Assembly: GCA_020912385.1 (NCBI GenBank)
Contig: CP087216.1
Span: 62,001 to 126,000 of the forward strand
Length of the DNA: 64,000 nucleotides
Origin: Neofusicoccum parvum
Taxonomy: Eukaryota; Ascomycota; Dothideomycetes; Botryosphaeriales; Botryosphaeriaceae
Direction of reading: 5' to 3'
Notes under the pieces: generated by a model
Database searches by the model: none
What the model was told of the DNA's origin: nothing
Seen by the model: the letters and a program-made list of their open reading frames with translations, nothing else
Translations under genes and position numbers: made by a program
Shown here: positions 42,879 to 53,398 of the stretch, one piece after another
Layout: every line of letters begins with the position of its first letter
How positions within the stretch are numbered: the first letter of the stretch is position 1

Positions 42879-44048
42879 CTACTGTTCAAGGGGTCGCATC
42901 TCAAAGAGAGTCTGCTGGAGGTACACGGTCTGCTCGCGCACCCACTTCTCGACCTCGGCGACGTTGACGGTTTCCACCCGGCACAACCCAGACTTTCCTT
43001 CCTTGTCAGACTCCCTGACATTCTGCGCGTACTTCTCTCGTAGTGCCTCCACCGCGATCCGCGCGCGCTGGGCGAGGACTTCCAGACGGTAGGTGGTCCA
43101 CTGGTAGTACAGTTCCGTCAAGTGGGACTCCTCCCGCACATTCGCGTTGGTGGTCTCGTCGAGAAGAGCAGGGCTCCTGGGCCGGAAGGAGGTGACTACA
43201 GTGATACGCTCGGGCATGTTCGTGGTCGGGAGTGCCGTGTGGCTGATGTACCGGCCCTGGAGGATGACAGCACATCCCTGGCAGCACGTCAATCATCAAG
43301 AGCAATATCACAAAGGTCCACGTTGGCTTACCATCTGTGGCGACTTGACCTTCAACGTCCTTCCGTCGCCGCCCTGCAGCTCCGTCTCGCCGCCCAGCAT
43401 GTTCCTGGCGTCTGACAGCATGACCACGCACACGAAGGGATGCGAGTCTTTGTGCCACTCGATGATAGACTCTGCTCGGCCGGTGCCGTTTTTCGGCTTA
43501 GCTTTTCCCTTGCCGAACTGTGCGATTGCCTCTTCGGTTGCGGCTGGAGGCTCGATTGGCGTGGCTCTGACCCCCTTGATGCCTTCTGGCCCAAGCTGGA
43601 CGTTGGTGTGGGAGATCTCATAGTCCATGGCAGGCACCAAGTCTACACCGGCATTCTCGCTGATGATCCGTAGCACCTCTGGAGAGTGCCAGAACGAGTG
43701 GATGAAGGGTGCGTAGCGCGGTGCCATGCCACGGATCTGCACGGACCCGGGCATGGTGTGGTGCAAGCAGTTGTCGAGCACTTCGGGGTTGAAGATCTCG
43801 CGTCGGTGTTGGAGGACTGCGTCATAAGAGAGCAGGGGGAAGGGCTCAGTGGATGCTACGGGAGAGATTGCTGTCGGCTCCAGTGCCAGATCCTCCATCA
43901 TGAGTGTTCGGGATGGTGGAGAGTACGCGAGGTGTTTGGACGCATCGAATTTGACTGGAGAGGCGGATGGAACATTGGTATCCCTGCCCGCAGACGCAGG
44001 GGACAGGACGCCTGCTGGCGCGGACATGGCAACAGCAGGAACGCTCAT
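42879..44048 (-). CDS. 2-oxoglutarate/Fe(II) oxygenase-like protein
   Basis: Two exons (44048-43332, 43277-42879), phase 0, give 371 residues. The iron triad is visible: WHKD (H199-x-D201) and, after the splice, GCAVILQGRYISHTA (H252), with R263 in PERITVVTSF likely binding 2-oxoglutarate. Upstream are YEISHTNVQLGPEGIKG and a lysine-rich insert. The C-terminal 80 residues form a charged helix (AQRARIAVEALREKYAQNV). Family members hydroxylate proteins or small molecules; this one lacks a signal peptide and is probably cytosolic or nuclear. The start at 44048 follows a long untranslated-looking stretch; a longer N terminus from 44150 is possible. It is tail-to-tail with the Zn2Cys6 gene. Confidence 0.78.
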
Positions 44049-45170
44049 GTTGACGGTTTCTTGCAATGTCTGGACGAATTCGACTGTTGAAGAAGAAATG
44101 TAGAGGACTTTGCAGCGTAGGAGGAGCCATTTCACACTGGCGTTTGGCATGCGTAGATATATGCATCGATACCTGTGCAAGTAGATAACGGAATAGGTAA
44201 TTGAAACCGCCTTGCCAGCGAGCTGCTCAACGAATGCCGCCAAGGCCATGGAGTGGGGTGATGAATGTGGCGCGGCGATCAGCCTTTCCAAAAGTGGCGT
44301 ATTGTAGCCGCCTGGTGCCGCCTTTCCTAAATCGGAGCATTCGAGCCGCCAACGTCTGGATCCAAATTTTCACCGTGAATCGTTCGGAAGCTGCTCTCGA
44401 AACCTCCACTCCTCATCACGGCACATTGGAACCGCGCTTCCCATCAATTCTTCGTGGGATTCTCGCAATTGGATCCCTATCTCGGAAACTGGCCACGCTC
44501 CTCCACACAAGCCAGCTCACGTGGCCCCTGCTCGTAACTCTCTGGGCACTCATGGTCCTGCAAATCTCGATAAGCCGGGGCCGAAAATGCAATATTCTTG
44601 GCGCCCTTATCACGCGCGTCAGAGCTATGTAATAGCGCCCGAGGTGTCACCAGGACTGCGTTATCGCTATCTCGGGACGTCGGCGCGAGTGTTGCTTGCC
44701 GCAAGAAGTTAGGGAACCCTTGCTACCAGACCACAAGTCCTTATCTTGCCAGCAGCAGATCAACCACGCGGCGAGATGTTCCTCTCCCGTCAATCGTCGC
44801 AAGGAGAGAGCTAAGATCAGGAGCACCTCGGTTATCCGCCTCGCAGCGACTCACAACAGGACTCAGTTGTGCTCACACGAGATATGAAACGGTGAAGGGT
44901 GGATATATAGAAGCAGAGCCACTTAGACATCTTCTACGAAGCCTGCAGCTGCTGGATCTGAGTGCTTTGCTCTACGAGTCAAGAAGACCAGCTGCTTATC
45001 GGAGGTTTGTAAGTATGTCCCTCCGGCGCTTCGTATCTGATTGCAAGTTACCAATCAGGTCATGCTCATCATAAATAGTATCGTGTGCACCTTTAGAAAC
45101 CTAGGTATGAATTGGCAAACGACGGGATATCATACAACCTCAATATTGACTCTCCTTCGAAACTTCGAAA
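44049..45170. other. Intergenic region, no gene seen
   Basis: About 1.1 kb. A 158-codon frame at 44598-45074 (plus) has Arg/Ser-rich, non-protein-like composition and was not accepted. Confidence 0.4.
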
Positions 45171-46682
45171 CTAAACAATTGTTGATCCACTAAGCATTCT
45201 CGTCACCTGTGTCTCTGTGACCAGTGTCATCTCCGGGTCTGTTCCATGTCCCACGTGCATTTTAGCCGGCGCCGGGATGATGCTGTCCGCTGCGATGCTA
45301 TCGAGCGAAGGTCGAGTGAGGGGATCACTCCGGCTCATATCAAAAGAGCGGAGGTACCACACGTGTGAAGTAGCACCCTTATGAAGCTTCTCATCCTCCG
45401 TTGGGTGGAAGCCTGTGACCGGGGCTTCGGCGTCCTGTTGAGAACCTGCGCGACGTCTGGAAACGCGGACGACCAGGTAGCGAGAGAAGATCACGAGGGA
45501 TGCGCCGAAGGTGTAGAGGAGAATCTCCACACTGTTGTACATAACGAGCACTGACTCGTACCAATGCAGGTCTTTCTCGGCTTCAGGGAAGCGGCTTTCC
45601 CAGATTCCGTATATTGCGACGGCGCTGAGCATTGCGTTAGCAGCGACAGAGTTGAATGCCAGGAAAGTCTTTACGTTGCGGCTGTGCCTAGCAAGTTTCC
45701 ACAGAAGACTGCATGTAGCACCTTTTTCTCTCGGCCTCTCAATCGTACAAGACGGATGATCTTCATTGGGATGTAGACCAGGGCAACGTCGATACCGATT
45801 GCAATCCCAACCCATGCTAAGCATGATCAGCTAATCTTTTAGCCTCAAGGGAATATCCCAATACCTACAGTATCGCACAGCATTGAAATCGGCGCACCAG
45901 CTCCGTTGTACACCGTAGCTGAAATTGCTCATGAGCGGTTGGCATTGAAAGATCCACACGAAAACAACGGCGAAGCCGAGACCAAGAATGACGAAGCACA
46001 TGGCATAGATGGCCCGGCGAAACAGCTTGTAGTTCTGAGGTACTTGGCCATGTTCAGTCATGGGTCTCAGCTTCTCGACCTTTGGGGTCCTTACTCATTT
46101 GAAGGAGGGTGATGCTCATGGATACCTTCACCATGGCCTCCAGCACGTAAAACGAAGCCCACGGAAGAGTCCACTATCAACTATCAGCATCAAAGGCTGC
46201 GCATCTCGAGAGTGTTGGTCTTACACGCCAGTGAGGGATTCTCCATTCCATTTTTACGTTTCTCATGTGCAACCCAGAGCCGTAGCGGTACATCATCACC
46301 TGCGAGGTCCAGAAAGGGAACACGAGAATAACCTAACGCGTCGAGGTGAGCTCCGAGCAGACCCATCGAGTCGTTGCGGCAAGGTCAACTCACCGCGATC
46401 AAAAGATTCCACCAGCACTCCCTACGGAATTTCGCATACCTCTTCCACTGGGCCACAATCCGAGCGCACATGATGAGAACTACACGACAGAGATTCAGCC
46501 CGCGACTCCCCGCCGCCGACCACACCACCCAGCAGCTTACGAGAAAGCGCATTGCAGACGCAGACCAAGACGATGATGGCATCGTGCCTCACGCGCACGA
46601 CGGGCGCGTCCGGGTCGTACCACTTCCTCGCATCCGTGTGCTCGAGCAGATCGCGGTACTCGGACGAGCTGACAGCGCCCAT
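45171..46682 (-). CDS. Fungal rhodopsin-domain integral membrane protein
   Basis: Seven exons (46682-46541, 46479-46394, 46332-46225, 46173-46095, 46042-45869, 45816-45675, 45624-45171) fit together in phase and give 394 residues. Helices include HDAIIVLVCVCNALS/LLIMCARIVAQW, AVILVFPFWTSQVMMYRYGSGLH, WASFYVLEAMVKVSMSITLL, AIYAMCFVILGLGFAVVFVWIF, WVGIAIGIDVALVYIPMKII, a helix spanning the sixth splice, and VMYNSVEILLYTFGASLVIF. Paired cysteines in FQCQPLMSNF and SWCADFN fit the extracellular loop of this family. A polar C-terminal tail follows. The family (fungal 'rhodopsin' domain, no retinal lysine implied) is widespread and largely uncharacterised. The open frame across the last intron hid the real junction; removing it restores a helix. 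Confidence 0.78.
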
Positions 46683-47820
46683 GGTGAACTGCCGCAACGA
46701 CGAGCGAGAAGAAACGCCCCGTCAGCGCGGAGGGCAGCCATCGGGTATAAAGCGAAGAGCCACCCCACATCGAGCCCAGGCCTCGCCCGCGGATTAGACT
46801 TTGCGGATGGCGTTATGCGCAGCCGACGGCCCGATTGTCCCCCATGACGATCCCCACGCGGCCGCGTTATTGGAGATCTTCCTGCTCGGTTCCAATAGGC
46901 TTCGCGGCGGAGGATTAGAGTTTGCGTGTCGAGTGCCGCTGCCTCCCGCCCGCTGGTTCCGGGTGGACGGGCGTGTGCAAATCCCGGGTGGAGATGATGC
47001 TTTCGATGCCGAGCATGTGGGAGACATGCTTTCCGAACCCGCCTTGGGTTGAAACGGCCTAGCCTTAACTCCGATGGAGAAGCTGGGCTTCATGCTCACC
47101 AGGCATTTGAGGGGTACGGGCATCTCCATTGCGTGAGAGAGAGGTCAAGAGAAGCGAGCAAGGAATAGTCGCTGTAAGCTCTGAGTACGCCTCATAGACG
47201 TACCAGTAGAGATTCTTATTTCTCACCTCTGTATTGACTTTCGCATTGCTTGATGTAGAGGCTGATATTGGCGCCCGTCCGATGTGCCGGTACGAGGCCA
47301 GTTCGAGAAGCATTGCAACAACTTCACACGTGGTAATTCAAGCATGCATCCGGATAGATTTGGTACACCCCTCACCACAAATCCACGTCCAGACAGACGC
47401 TTCAGCTGTCTATGAAGGCATGCGCGGGCTGCAGTACTTTCCGAACCGACCTCGTAAACTCCGACGGCCGATCGAGGACTTCCCTGATCACCGTACTCGT
47501 GTCCCACAGCAGCTAGAGCACGAGGGTAGTTGCATTGCCACGTGCCTGAAGTTTGAGCTCCACCGTCCGTGTCATGATGTTGAAGGGGGTGCCAGCGTTG
47601 CGTGCTCGCGCTTGCGCGGCACCGACCCCTGCATGGGCGGGTGCAGTAGTATGTACATCAGCCGCGCAGTGGCTGCTTACGCCGAGGAGCAAAATCGACC
47701 ACACATCATCAACGTCGAACGGCGAATTGTGGTATTTGAACCTGTGGTACTATTTGAAGGGATTAACTAGATACAATTTGGTGGCCAGCCAACCAGCAGC
47801 CAGCGATTCACGTAACACGC
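46683..47820. other. Intergenic region, no gene seen
   Basis: About 1.14 kb between the rhodopsin-domain start and the metallo-beta-lactamase stop. Overlapping open frames on both strands have no domain, helix or repeat. Confidence 0.4.
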
Positions 47821-48738
47821 TCAAAAAACATGCCCGGGGACATTCAGCGGCACACGCAGCAGCGGTGTGCCGTCGGGAGACGTGCTTGGAGGGCGTCCTG
47901 CGCGGATGTTGAACTGCAAGGACTGGTGGATCAGCCTCGGGTGCGACAGGGACGAGTCGCGCTCGGTGCGCCACTTGATGAAGTCGGCCTCCGTGGTGCC
48001 GTCCTTGACGTGCTTGTTCTGCTTCCGGTGCTCCTCCACCGTGGCGAACGGGCGCGGCTGGCCCTGGCCGCCACCGTGGACGCGGTCGGCGGGCGGGTAG
48101 TCGTGGCCGGTGTAGAGGCGGTAGTGCGGGGGCACCGACAGCAGCCTCCGCATGCTCTGCCACAGGTCGGCGGCGGAGCCCTGCGGGAAGTCGGCGCGGG
48201 CGGAGCCGACGTCCGGGTTGAAGATGGAGTCGCCGCAGAAGACGTTCTCGCCGATCAGGTACCCGACGTGGTCGGGCGTGTGGCCGGGCAGGTGGAGGAC
48301 CTGCGCCTGCAGCGCCCCGATGCCGAACTTCTCGTCGTTGGCGAAGGTGTGGTCGAAGGAGCTGCTCCACTCCTCTTCCGGGATGCCGTACTTGCGCGAG
48401 AAGAGCGCCTGCACCGAGGCGATGCCTTCGCCAATGCACACTTTGGGCGCCGCAGCCTGCTTCTTCTGCAGGCGGCGCTTCAGGTAGTGCGCGGCGGTGA
48501 TGTGATCGGCATGTGCGTGGGTCTCGAGGATGCGATCGACCGTGTAGCCGTGCTCGTCGATCAACGACAAGAGGCGGTCCGCGGAAGATGTTGAGATCTC
48601 GTTCTTCGCCGGGTCGAAGTCCAGCACCGCGTCGATGACCACGGCTTGCTTGCTCTCGGCATCCGCGACAACGTATTGCCAGGTGCCGGTGACGGACTCG
48701 AACACGGTGTGGATGATAGGCTGGGGATCGGAAGACAT
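47821..48738 (-). CDS. Persulfide-dioxygenase-like metallo-beta-lactamase (ETHE1/Blh type)
   Basis: A single exon of 305 residues. The N terminus IHTVFESVTGTWQYVV and DAVLDFDP match the ETHE1/Blh group. The metal motif THAHADH is at 73-79, the next ligands lie in HLPGHTPDHVGY and FCGDSIFNPDVGSARADFP, and the last in LYTGHDYPP. The ETHE1 branch oxidises glutathione persulfide to sulfite, often in mitochondria; no obvious presequence is seen here, so location is open. The C-terminal PGHVF extension is unusual. It faces a YeeE/YedE transporter across 382 bp, which strengthens a role in sulfide or persulfide handling. The start is a clear ATG. Confidence 0.88.
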   Translation of the reverse strand: MSSDPQPIIHTVFESVTGTWQYVVADAESKQAVVIDAVLDFDPAKNEISTSSADRLLSLIDEHGYTVDRILETHAHADHITAAHYLKRRLQKKQAAAPKVCIGEGIASVQALFSRKYGIPEEEWSSSFDHTFANDEKFGIGALQAQVLHLPGHTPDHVGYLIGENVFCGDSIFNPDVGSARADFPQGSAADLWQSMRRLLSVPPHYRLYTGHDYPPADRVHGGGQGQPRPFATVEEHRKQNKHVKDGTTEADFIKWRTERDSSLSHPRLIHQSLQFNIRAGRPPSTSPDGTPLLRVPLNVPGHVF

Positions 48739-49120
48739 GGTGCGAGCTAATGTAGCACGGTGGGGACTAATGGATTCGGTGCAGACTAGAGTTCGGCGGC
48801 GGGCGCTGGATCTTGATCTACTCAGGCACTATCAACGGCGCCTGTCACATCTCTGCTTTTTATTCGAAGTTCATCCGCATGGCTGGATGACGTGCTTGGG
48901 CCAGCGGTTGCACGAACGGAGTGTGTCGGCGACCATGCGGGCGCCTCGGCGACCTCGCGCCCTCGCTTCGGCGACCACATGTTTAAGGAGATGCACGGCC
49001 ATGCAGGTCCCATGGATGCTTGCCGTTCCCGGCCGCCAATCATCGAGATATAAAACATACCTCGTTCTGGGCGGCGGGTCAGCGAGCAGAACCAGCAGCA
49101 AACACGCCAGCACTCCCACC
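48739..49120. promoter_or_regulatory. Bidirectional promoter of the sulfur gene pair
   Basis: A 382-bp interval between divergent start codons of the metallo-beta-lactamase and the YeeE/YedE gene. An ATATAAAAC box at about 49050 lies some 70 bases before the transporter ATG. Shared regulation is inferred from layout. Confidence 0.5.
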
Positions 49121-50236
49121 ATGTCGACCCTCACTGGCGAATTCGGCGCCGGCGCGCTCTTCGGCTCCGCCCTCGCCGCCGCCGGCATCTACTCTCCCGC
49201 CACCATCCAAGCGCAGATGCGCCTGACCGACTTCACCATGCTCAAGACCTTCATCGCGGCCAGCGCGTCCGGCGCGTGAGTTCTCCCGCCTGCCCCCCTC
49301 GCCACTCAACCACCACTGACCCCTCCCAGACTCGCGGTGCACCTCGCGGACCGCACCGGCTTCGCGCCGCTCAAGCCGCGCACACCGCAGCTGCTCGGGC
49401 TCTTCGCCTACGACGGCAACGCGCTCGGCGGCGCGCTCCTCGGCGCCGGCATGGCCCTCACCGGCGCCTGCCCGGGCACGTCGCTGGTGCAGCTGGCGGC
49501 CGGGCTGCGCAGCGGGGTGCTCGTCGTGCTGGGCGGGGCGGCGGGCGGGCTCGCGCACGTCGTGGTCGCGCCGCTGCTGAAGCGGGGCGGTGGTGCGAAC
49601 AACCGGGAGGCGGCGGCGGCGACGTCGGGTTCTCCCTGCGGCGCCGACGAGACCACGCCGCTCAGCGGGTCGGCGACGGATAAGAAGGAGGACACGGTGC
49701 AGGCGTCGTTCAGGCTCAGCGCCAACGCGCTCTTGCTGGCGTGGGAGGTGCTCTGCGTGGTGGTCATCCAGCTGGCCGGCCGGTTTGGCGGCCGGGGTGA
49801 GGGCGACGGGCCGGGACTCGTCAGCCCGGTGGTCGGCGGGTGCTTGATTGGCGCGGCGCAGGCGGCGACCGTGGTGCTGACGAGGCACACGATCGGCGTG
49901 TCGACGGCCTACGAGAACGTCGCCCAGGCCCTCCTGCGCAGGGCGTCCGTCCTCACGCCTTCGGTGCTGTTCGCGGCGGGCATCCTGGCTGGCAGTGCTG
50001 TGGTGACGCGGATGGCGTCCGAGGCGGCGAGGGAGGCGGTCAGAGCGGGGAGTGCGGAAGTGTCGGCCGTGGCGGCTGTGGTTGGGGGGTTTGTGATGGT
50101 GTTTGGGGCAAGGGTGGCCGGGGGTTGCACGTCCGGGCATGGGATCAGTGGGTTGGTGACATTTTCGTGGGCGAGCTTTGTCAGCGTGGCGGCCATGTTC
50201 GGCACTGGTATCCTGACGGCCTATGTCCTTGGCTGA
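49121..50236 (+). CDS. YeeE/YedE (DUF395) sulfur-compound transporter
   Basis: Two exons (49121-49275, 49330-50236) encode 353 residues. The protein has two homologous halves, each with the family signature: ALTGACPGTSLVQLAAG in the first and GARVAGGCTSGHGISGL in the second. The conserved cysteines in ACPGT and GGCTSG correspond to those that line the thiosulfate path of bacterial TsuA. Many glycine-rich hydrophobic helices fill the rest, with a hydrophilic loop around residues 140-175. It should move thiosulfate or a related sulfur species across a membrane. The splice falls in ASASGA|LAVHL. It is paired head-to-head with the persulfide-dioxygenase-like gene. Confidence 0.88.
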
Positions 50237-50405
50237 GGGCAGGGGAGGAGTGGTCTCTTGTCGCCGATCAGGTTGTGTGGGAGTCCCCGTGTTCGGCGAG
50301 GTTCCCCTCCTGTACTTCTATCCTGTAGATAAGTCTTTTTTGATACCCTGCAAGCTTAAAAAGATTAAGCTTGATTTGCCATTGGGCCGTTGGGATCAGT
50401 GAACA

Positions 50406-51287
50406 ATGCGAGTCCGGTCCAAAGTGAAGCTCGGGGGCGGCGCGTTGCGTTGCTTCGCGGACTTCCTGACGCGAGACATCAACGTGCAGTCTCATCTCCT
50501 GGAACTCAATCTCCTTCTCCTTGCTCTTGCCATTGGGATCCAGGATGCGGTCTCGTACCCGGACTTCCAATGCTTCGCATCCAATCAGACGGGTAAGGCG
50601 AAACTCTACGATCCCACCGGTGTGAATAAGAAATGGCGAAGGGGTAACAGTCTCGCAGGCAACACGGTCATGCTCGCGGTCGGGCTGCTGGACGATCGCG
50701 CGAAGACACTGATGCTTTCGGTGCCGACGATCCTCCTGTCGCTGGGACTCTTCCTGGCCGGCGTGCTGGTGTCGGGTCAGTTCGCAAACGCAATCAAGGC
50801 AGTGCGTCAGCGATGGTGGGTTCTGCTCTCCAGCATCCTGCAGACCTGCATGATCGCAGCTGCGGCGATTCTGCAGTACCGGTTCCCCGAAGCGTCGACC
50901 AACAAACACGCGCTGGGCAAGACGGCGCTCGGCTTGCTGGCGTTCTCGGCCGGGGTGCAGGTTGCAATGGTGAGGGCGCTCAAGGTGACGGACATGACCA
51001 CCGCAATGGCAACGGCGGCGTGGGTTGACATCTTCATCGACCCCTGCTTGCTGGCAGGGCCGACCAAGAACCGGAGCCGCAACCGGCGAGCCGGGTTCCT
51101 GCTGGCGCTCGTCACCGGGAGCTTCATCGGGTCGGCGGCGTACAAGGGAGGAGGGTCCGGGTTCGCGCTGGTCATCAGCTGTGTGATCAAAACAGTGGCG
51201 GCGCTTCTGTTCCTGATCAAGGACGACGGCAAAGTCTGGTGTGTTCCCCAAGTTGACTGCGTGCTGGCGAAAACTGACGACACATGA
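50406..51287 (+). CDS. DUF1275 (YoaK-like) membrane protein
   Basis: Two exons (50406-50592, 50659-51287) give 271 residues. Removing the 66-nt intron, although part of it reads open, restores the family motif FASNQTGNTVMLAVG. Other hallmarks are LLLLALAIGIQDAVSY near the N terminus and six hydrophobic helices, ending with a glycine-rich SFIGSAAYKGGGSGFALV. DUF1275 proteins are small multi-pass membrane proteins of unknown transport activity found in bacteria and fungi. The gene lies 169 bp downstream of the YeeE gene on the same strand, so a link to sulfur transport is conceivable but not shown. Confidence 0.82.
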   Translation: MRVRSKVKLGGGALRCFADFLTRDINVQSHLLELNLLLLALAIGIQDAVSYPDFQCFASNQTGKAKLYDPTGVNKKWRRGNSLAGNTVMLAVGLLDDRAKTLMLSVPTILLSLGLFLAGVLVSGQFANAIKAVRQRWWVLLSSILQTCMIAAAAILQYRFPEASTNKHALGKTALGLLAFSAGVQVAMVRALKVTDMTTAMATAAWVDIFIDPCLLAGPTKNRSRNRRAGFLLALVTGSFIGSAAYKGGGSGFALVISCVIKTVAALLFLIKDDGKVWCVPQVDCVLAKTDDT

Positions 51288-53398
51288 TGCGCAACAGAGA
51301 CCGAGAGACAGCCAGCTAGGGACGAAAGGACGGCAGCAGATAGAGACGAGATCTTCGGGTCTCTAAAATGCGGGTGCTTCTAGTGTAAATACGGGAACAA
51401 AATCAGAATGTAGCTGAGGATGCATCCATCTGTGCAGTGAGCAATGAAGTGGCGCTGCACCAGAGCAGCAGAACGCATACGGACAGACTGGACACACGCC
51501 CAGCCAGGCTGAAGCGGCTGACAGGCGATGTGGTGCAGCGTGGACGGGGATGAGTAAGGCGGCGGGTGGACGGGCGAGGCTGAGGGCGCGAAAGTGACGC
51601 GAAACACCAGCCGACCTTGCCGACGGTGCCGATCTACCCGGAGATCATCGCCTTGCCAGCGCCTTTTCTCCCCGCTGCAGCCTCACAACCTCTCTTTCTC
51701 TCTCTTCCTGGGCTCACCACTCTTCAGGTCCCCCCATCTGTCGCTCGCGCGCTGGATCCAGGTCGCGCAAGATCCGTAGCCACGAGCCTCACGCCCGTCA
51801 CTTGGCCAAGGAAATGCTCTCGCGGACCGAGTGCAAGGCTGGCGCCATTATGGTGTCGGCAGTCGAGTCAGATCAGCATGTATATACATGTGAGTGCTAC
51901 TACTACCGAACCACGGAAGGAGAACAGGCCGGTGATGCTTCAACCCAAGCGGCAAGGTTTCTGACCGTCTTGTAGGCGAACCAACCCCCGGCGCGAGGCC
52001 CCAGAAGCAGAAGCTTCCAACCCTGACTCTGTCTTGAGCCTCGCATCTGCCCCCTCCCCCTCCCCCCACTGATAATCCGATGTGTCCGCGCCGTCCGAGT
52101 CCGTCGCACAAAATGCACGAAAGCACAGCCTCCGGTCCGGGGCACCAGTCGTCTTTCGTACCCGGGCGGATACCCAGCGTCCGAACTGATCCAGCGCTCA
52201 TCCAGCTACCTAGCCAAAGATTCCCGTCCGCCTGACCTCGCCTCCGCAAATCCAGTCTCCGCACACCAGGTAGTGCGCCTCCGCCGAGCCGCACTCCAGA
52301 CGCGGCGCTGTCGACCGCGTGCCAGTGCCAGCACCGGCCATGACGACGGTGGCGCAGCATCCGTGGCGCAGCAGCTGTGGCGTCGCCAATCCCCCAACGA
52401 CGACGTCAACGAGAGAGGCGCTCTTTCCTCCAGCACAGCCCGACCCTACCAAGACGGAACTGGCCCAACGAAGAAACCGCCTCGAGTCTCGAACGACCTT
52501 GGCGAGGGGAAAAAAAAAAAAAAAAAAGAAGCCGGCCAGACAAAACGCCCGACGCGACGCCCAACCGGCCAACCTTCTGCTCCGCCCCCATCCCGCATCG
52601 CCTCATCTCGTCTCGCCTCCCCCTTCTGCCCAGTAAAACCCTCTCCTTTCCCGTATTCGGAGGAGAGAAGAGGCAAAAAAAAAAAAAAAAAAAGCCCGAT
52701 CCGCCCTCCAGCCAGGCCCGCTCCGAAACGCGTTGGCAGCCGCCCATCCCCCTTTCCGGCAAGCAAGCATCCCAGCCCTCCCGGGGGTTGACGAGGCTGT
52801 TCTTTCGCCGAGGCTGGGAAAGGAAAGGAGGGAAAAGGGGGGCGCTTGAGGCACAGCCTCGTTCCGGCCCCGATGGAGACTTGGCGGTTTTTTTTTTTCC
52901 CTCCCCGGCCGAACTGTCCTTTCCAGGCGGCAGGCTTGGGGATGGGGTGGGGGGGATGCTGGAACGCCTTGCCCTCTGCGGCATTTCTGACTTGCTTTTG
53001 TCTCGGCGACGCTGGGCTGCGGCGGCGTGACGCTTGCGCGACTCGCCTGGGCGGTGGCAGATCGTGTGGTGACTCTCTGGTGGTGATTCTGTCAGCCGTG
53101 TCAGAAGTCTGCGGGTAGGATGGCATGGGCATGGCTCCGACGACGCTCTTGCGCACTCGGCTGCGCGGCCATGTTGCGACGCAGACAGCCTCCCCAGGTC
53201 AAACGCGAACCGCACTCACTAAAATTCAAAGCGCCAAGGTGATCGAACATGCATATTCAAGCAGTCATTGGGGGTATATCTACAATCTATTGGACGGAGT
53301 TCGTATGATCGCGTAACCAAAAAGGCAGCCGATAAAAAGCCAGTAAACAAAAGGCATCCAAAAACAACAACGCCTAGCAACAAGTGGTCCCGATACAT
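51288..53398. other. Large convergent gap with homopolymer tracts
   Basis: About 2.1 kb between converging genes. It holds A-runs at 52510-52527 (18) and 52675-52694 (20) and a T-run at 52888-52898 (11), surrounded by C-rich sequence. Long open frames in this region are products of low complexity and high GC. No gene is supported. Confidence 0.5.

Noticed and set aside
52273..53215. Several 100-270 codon frames on both strands
   Set aside because: They contain homopolymer-encoded Lys/Phe runs and Pro/Arg-rich low complexity without any domain.
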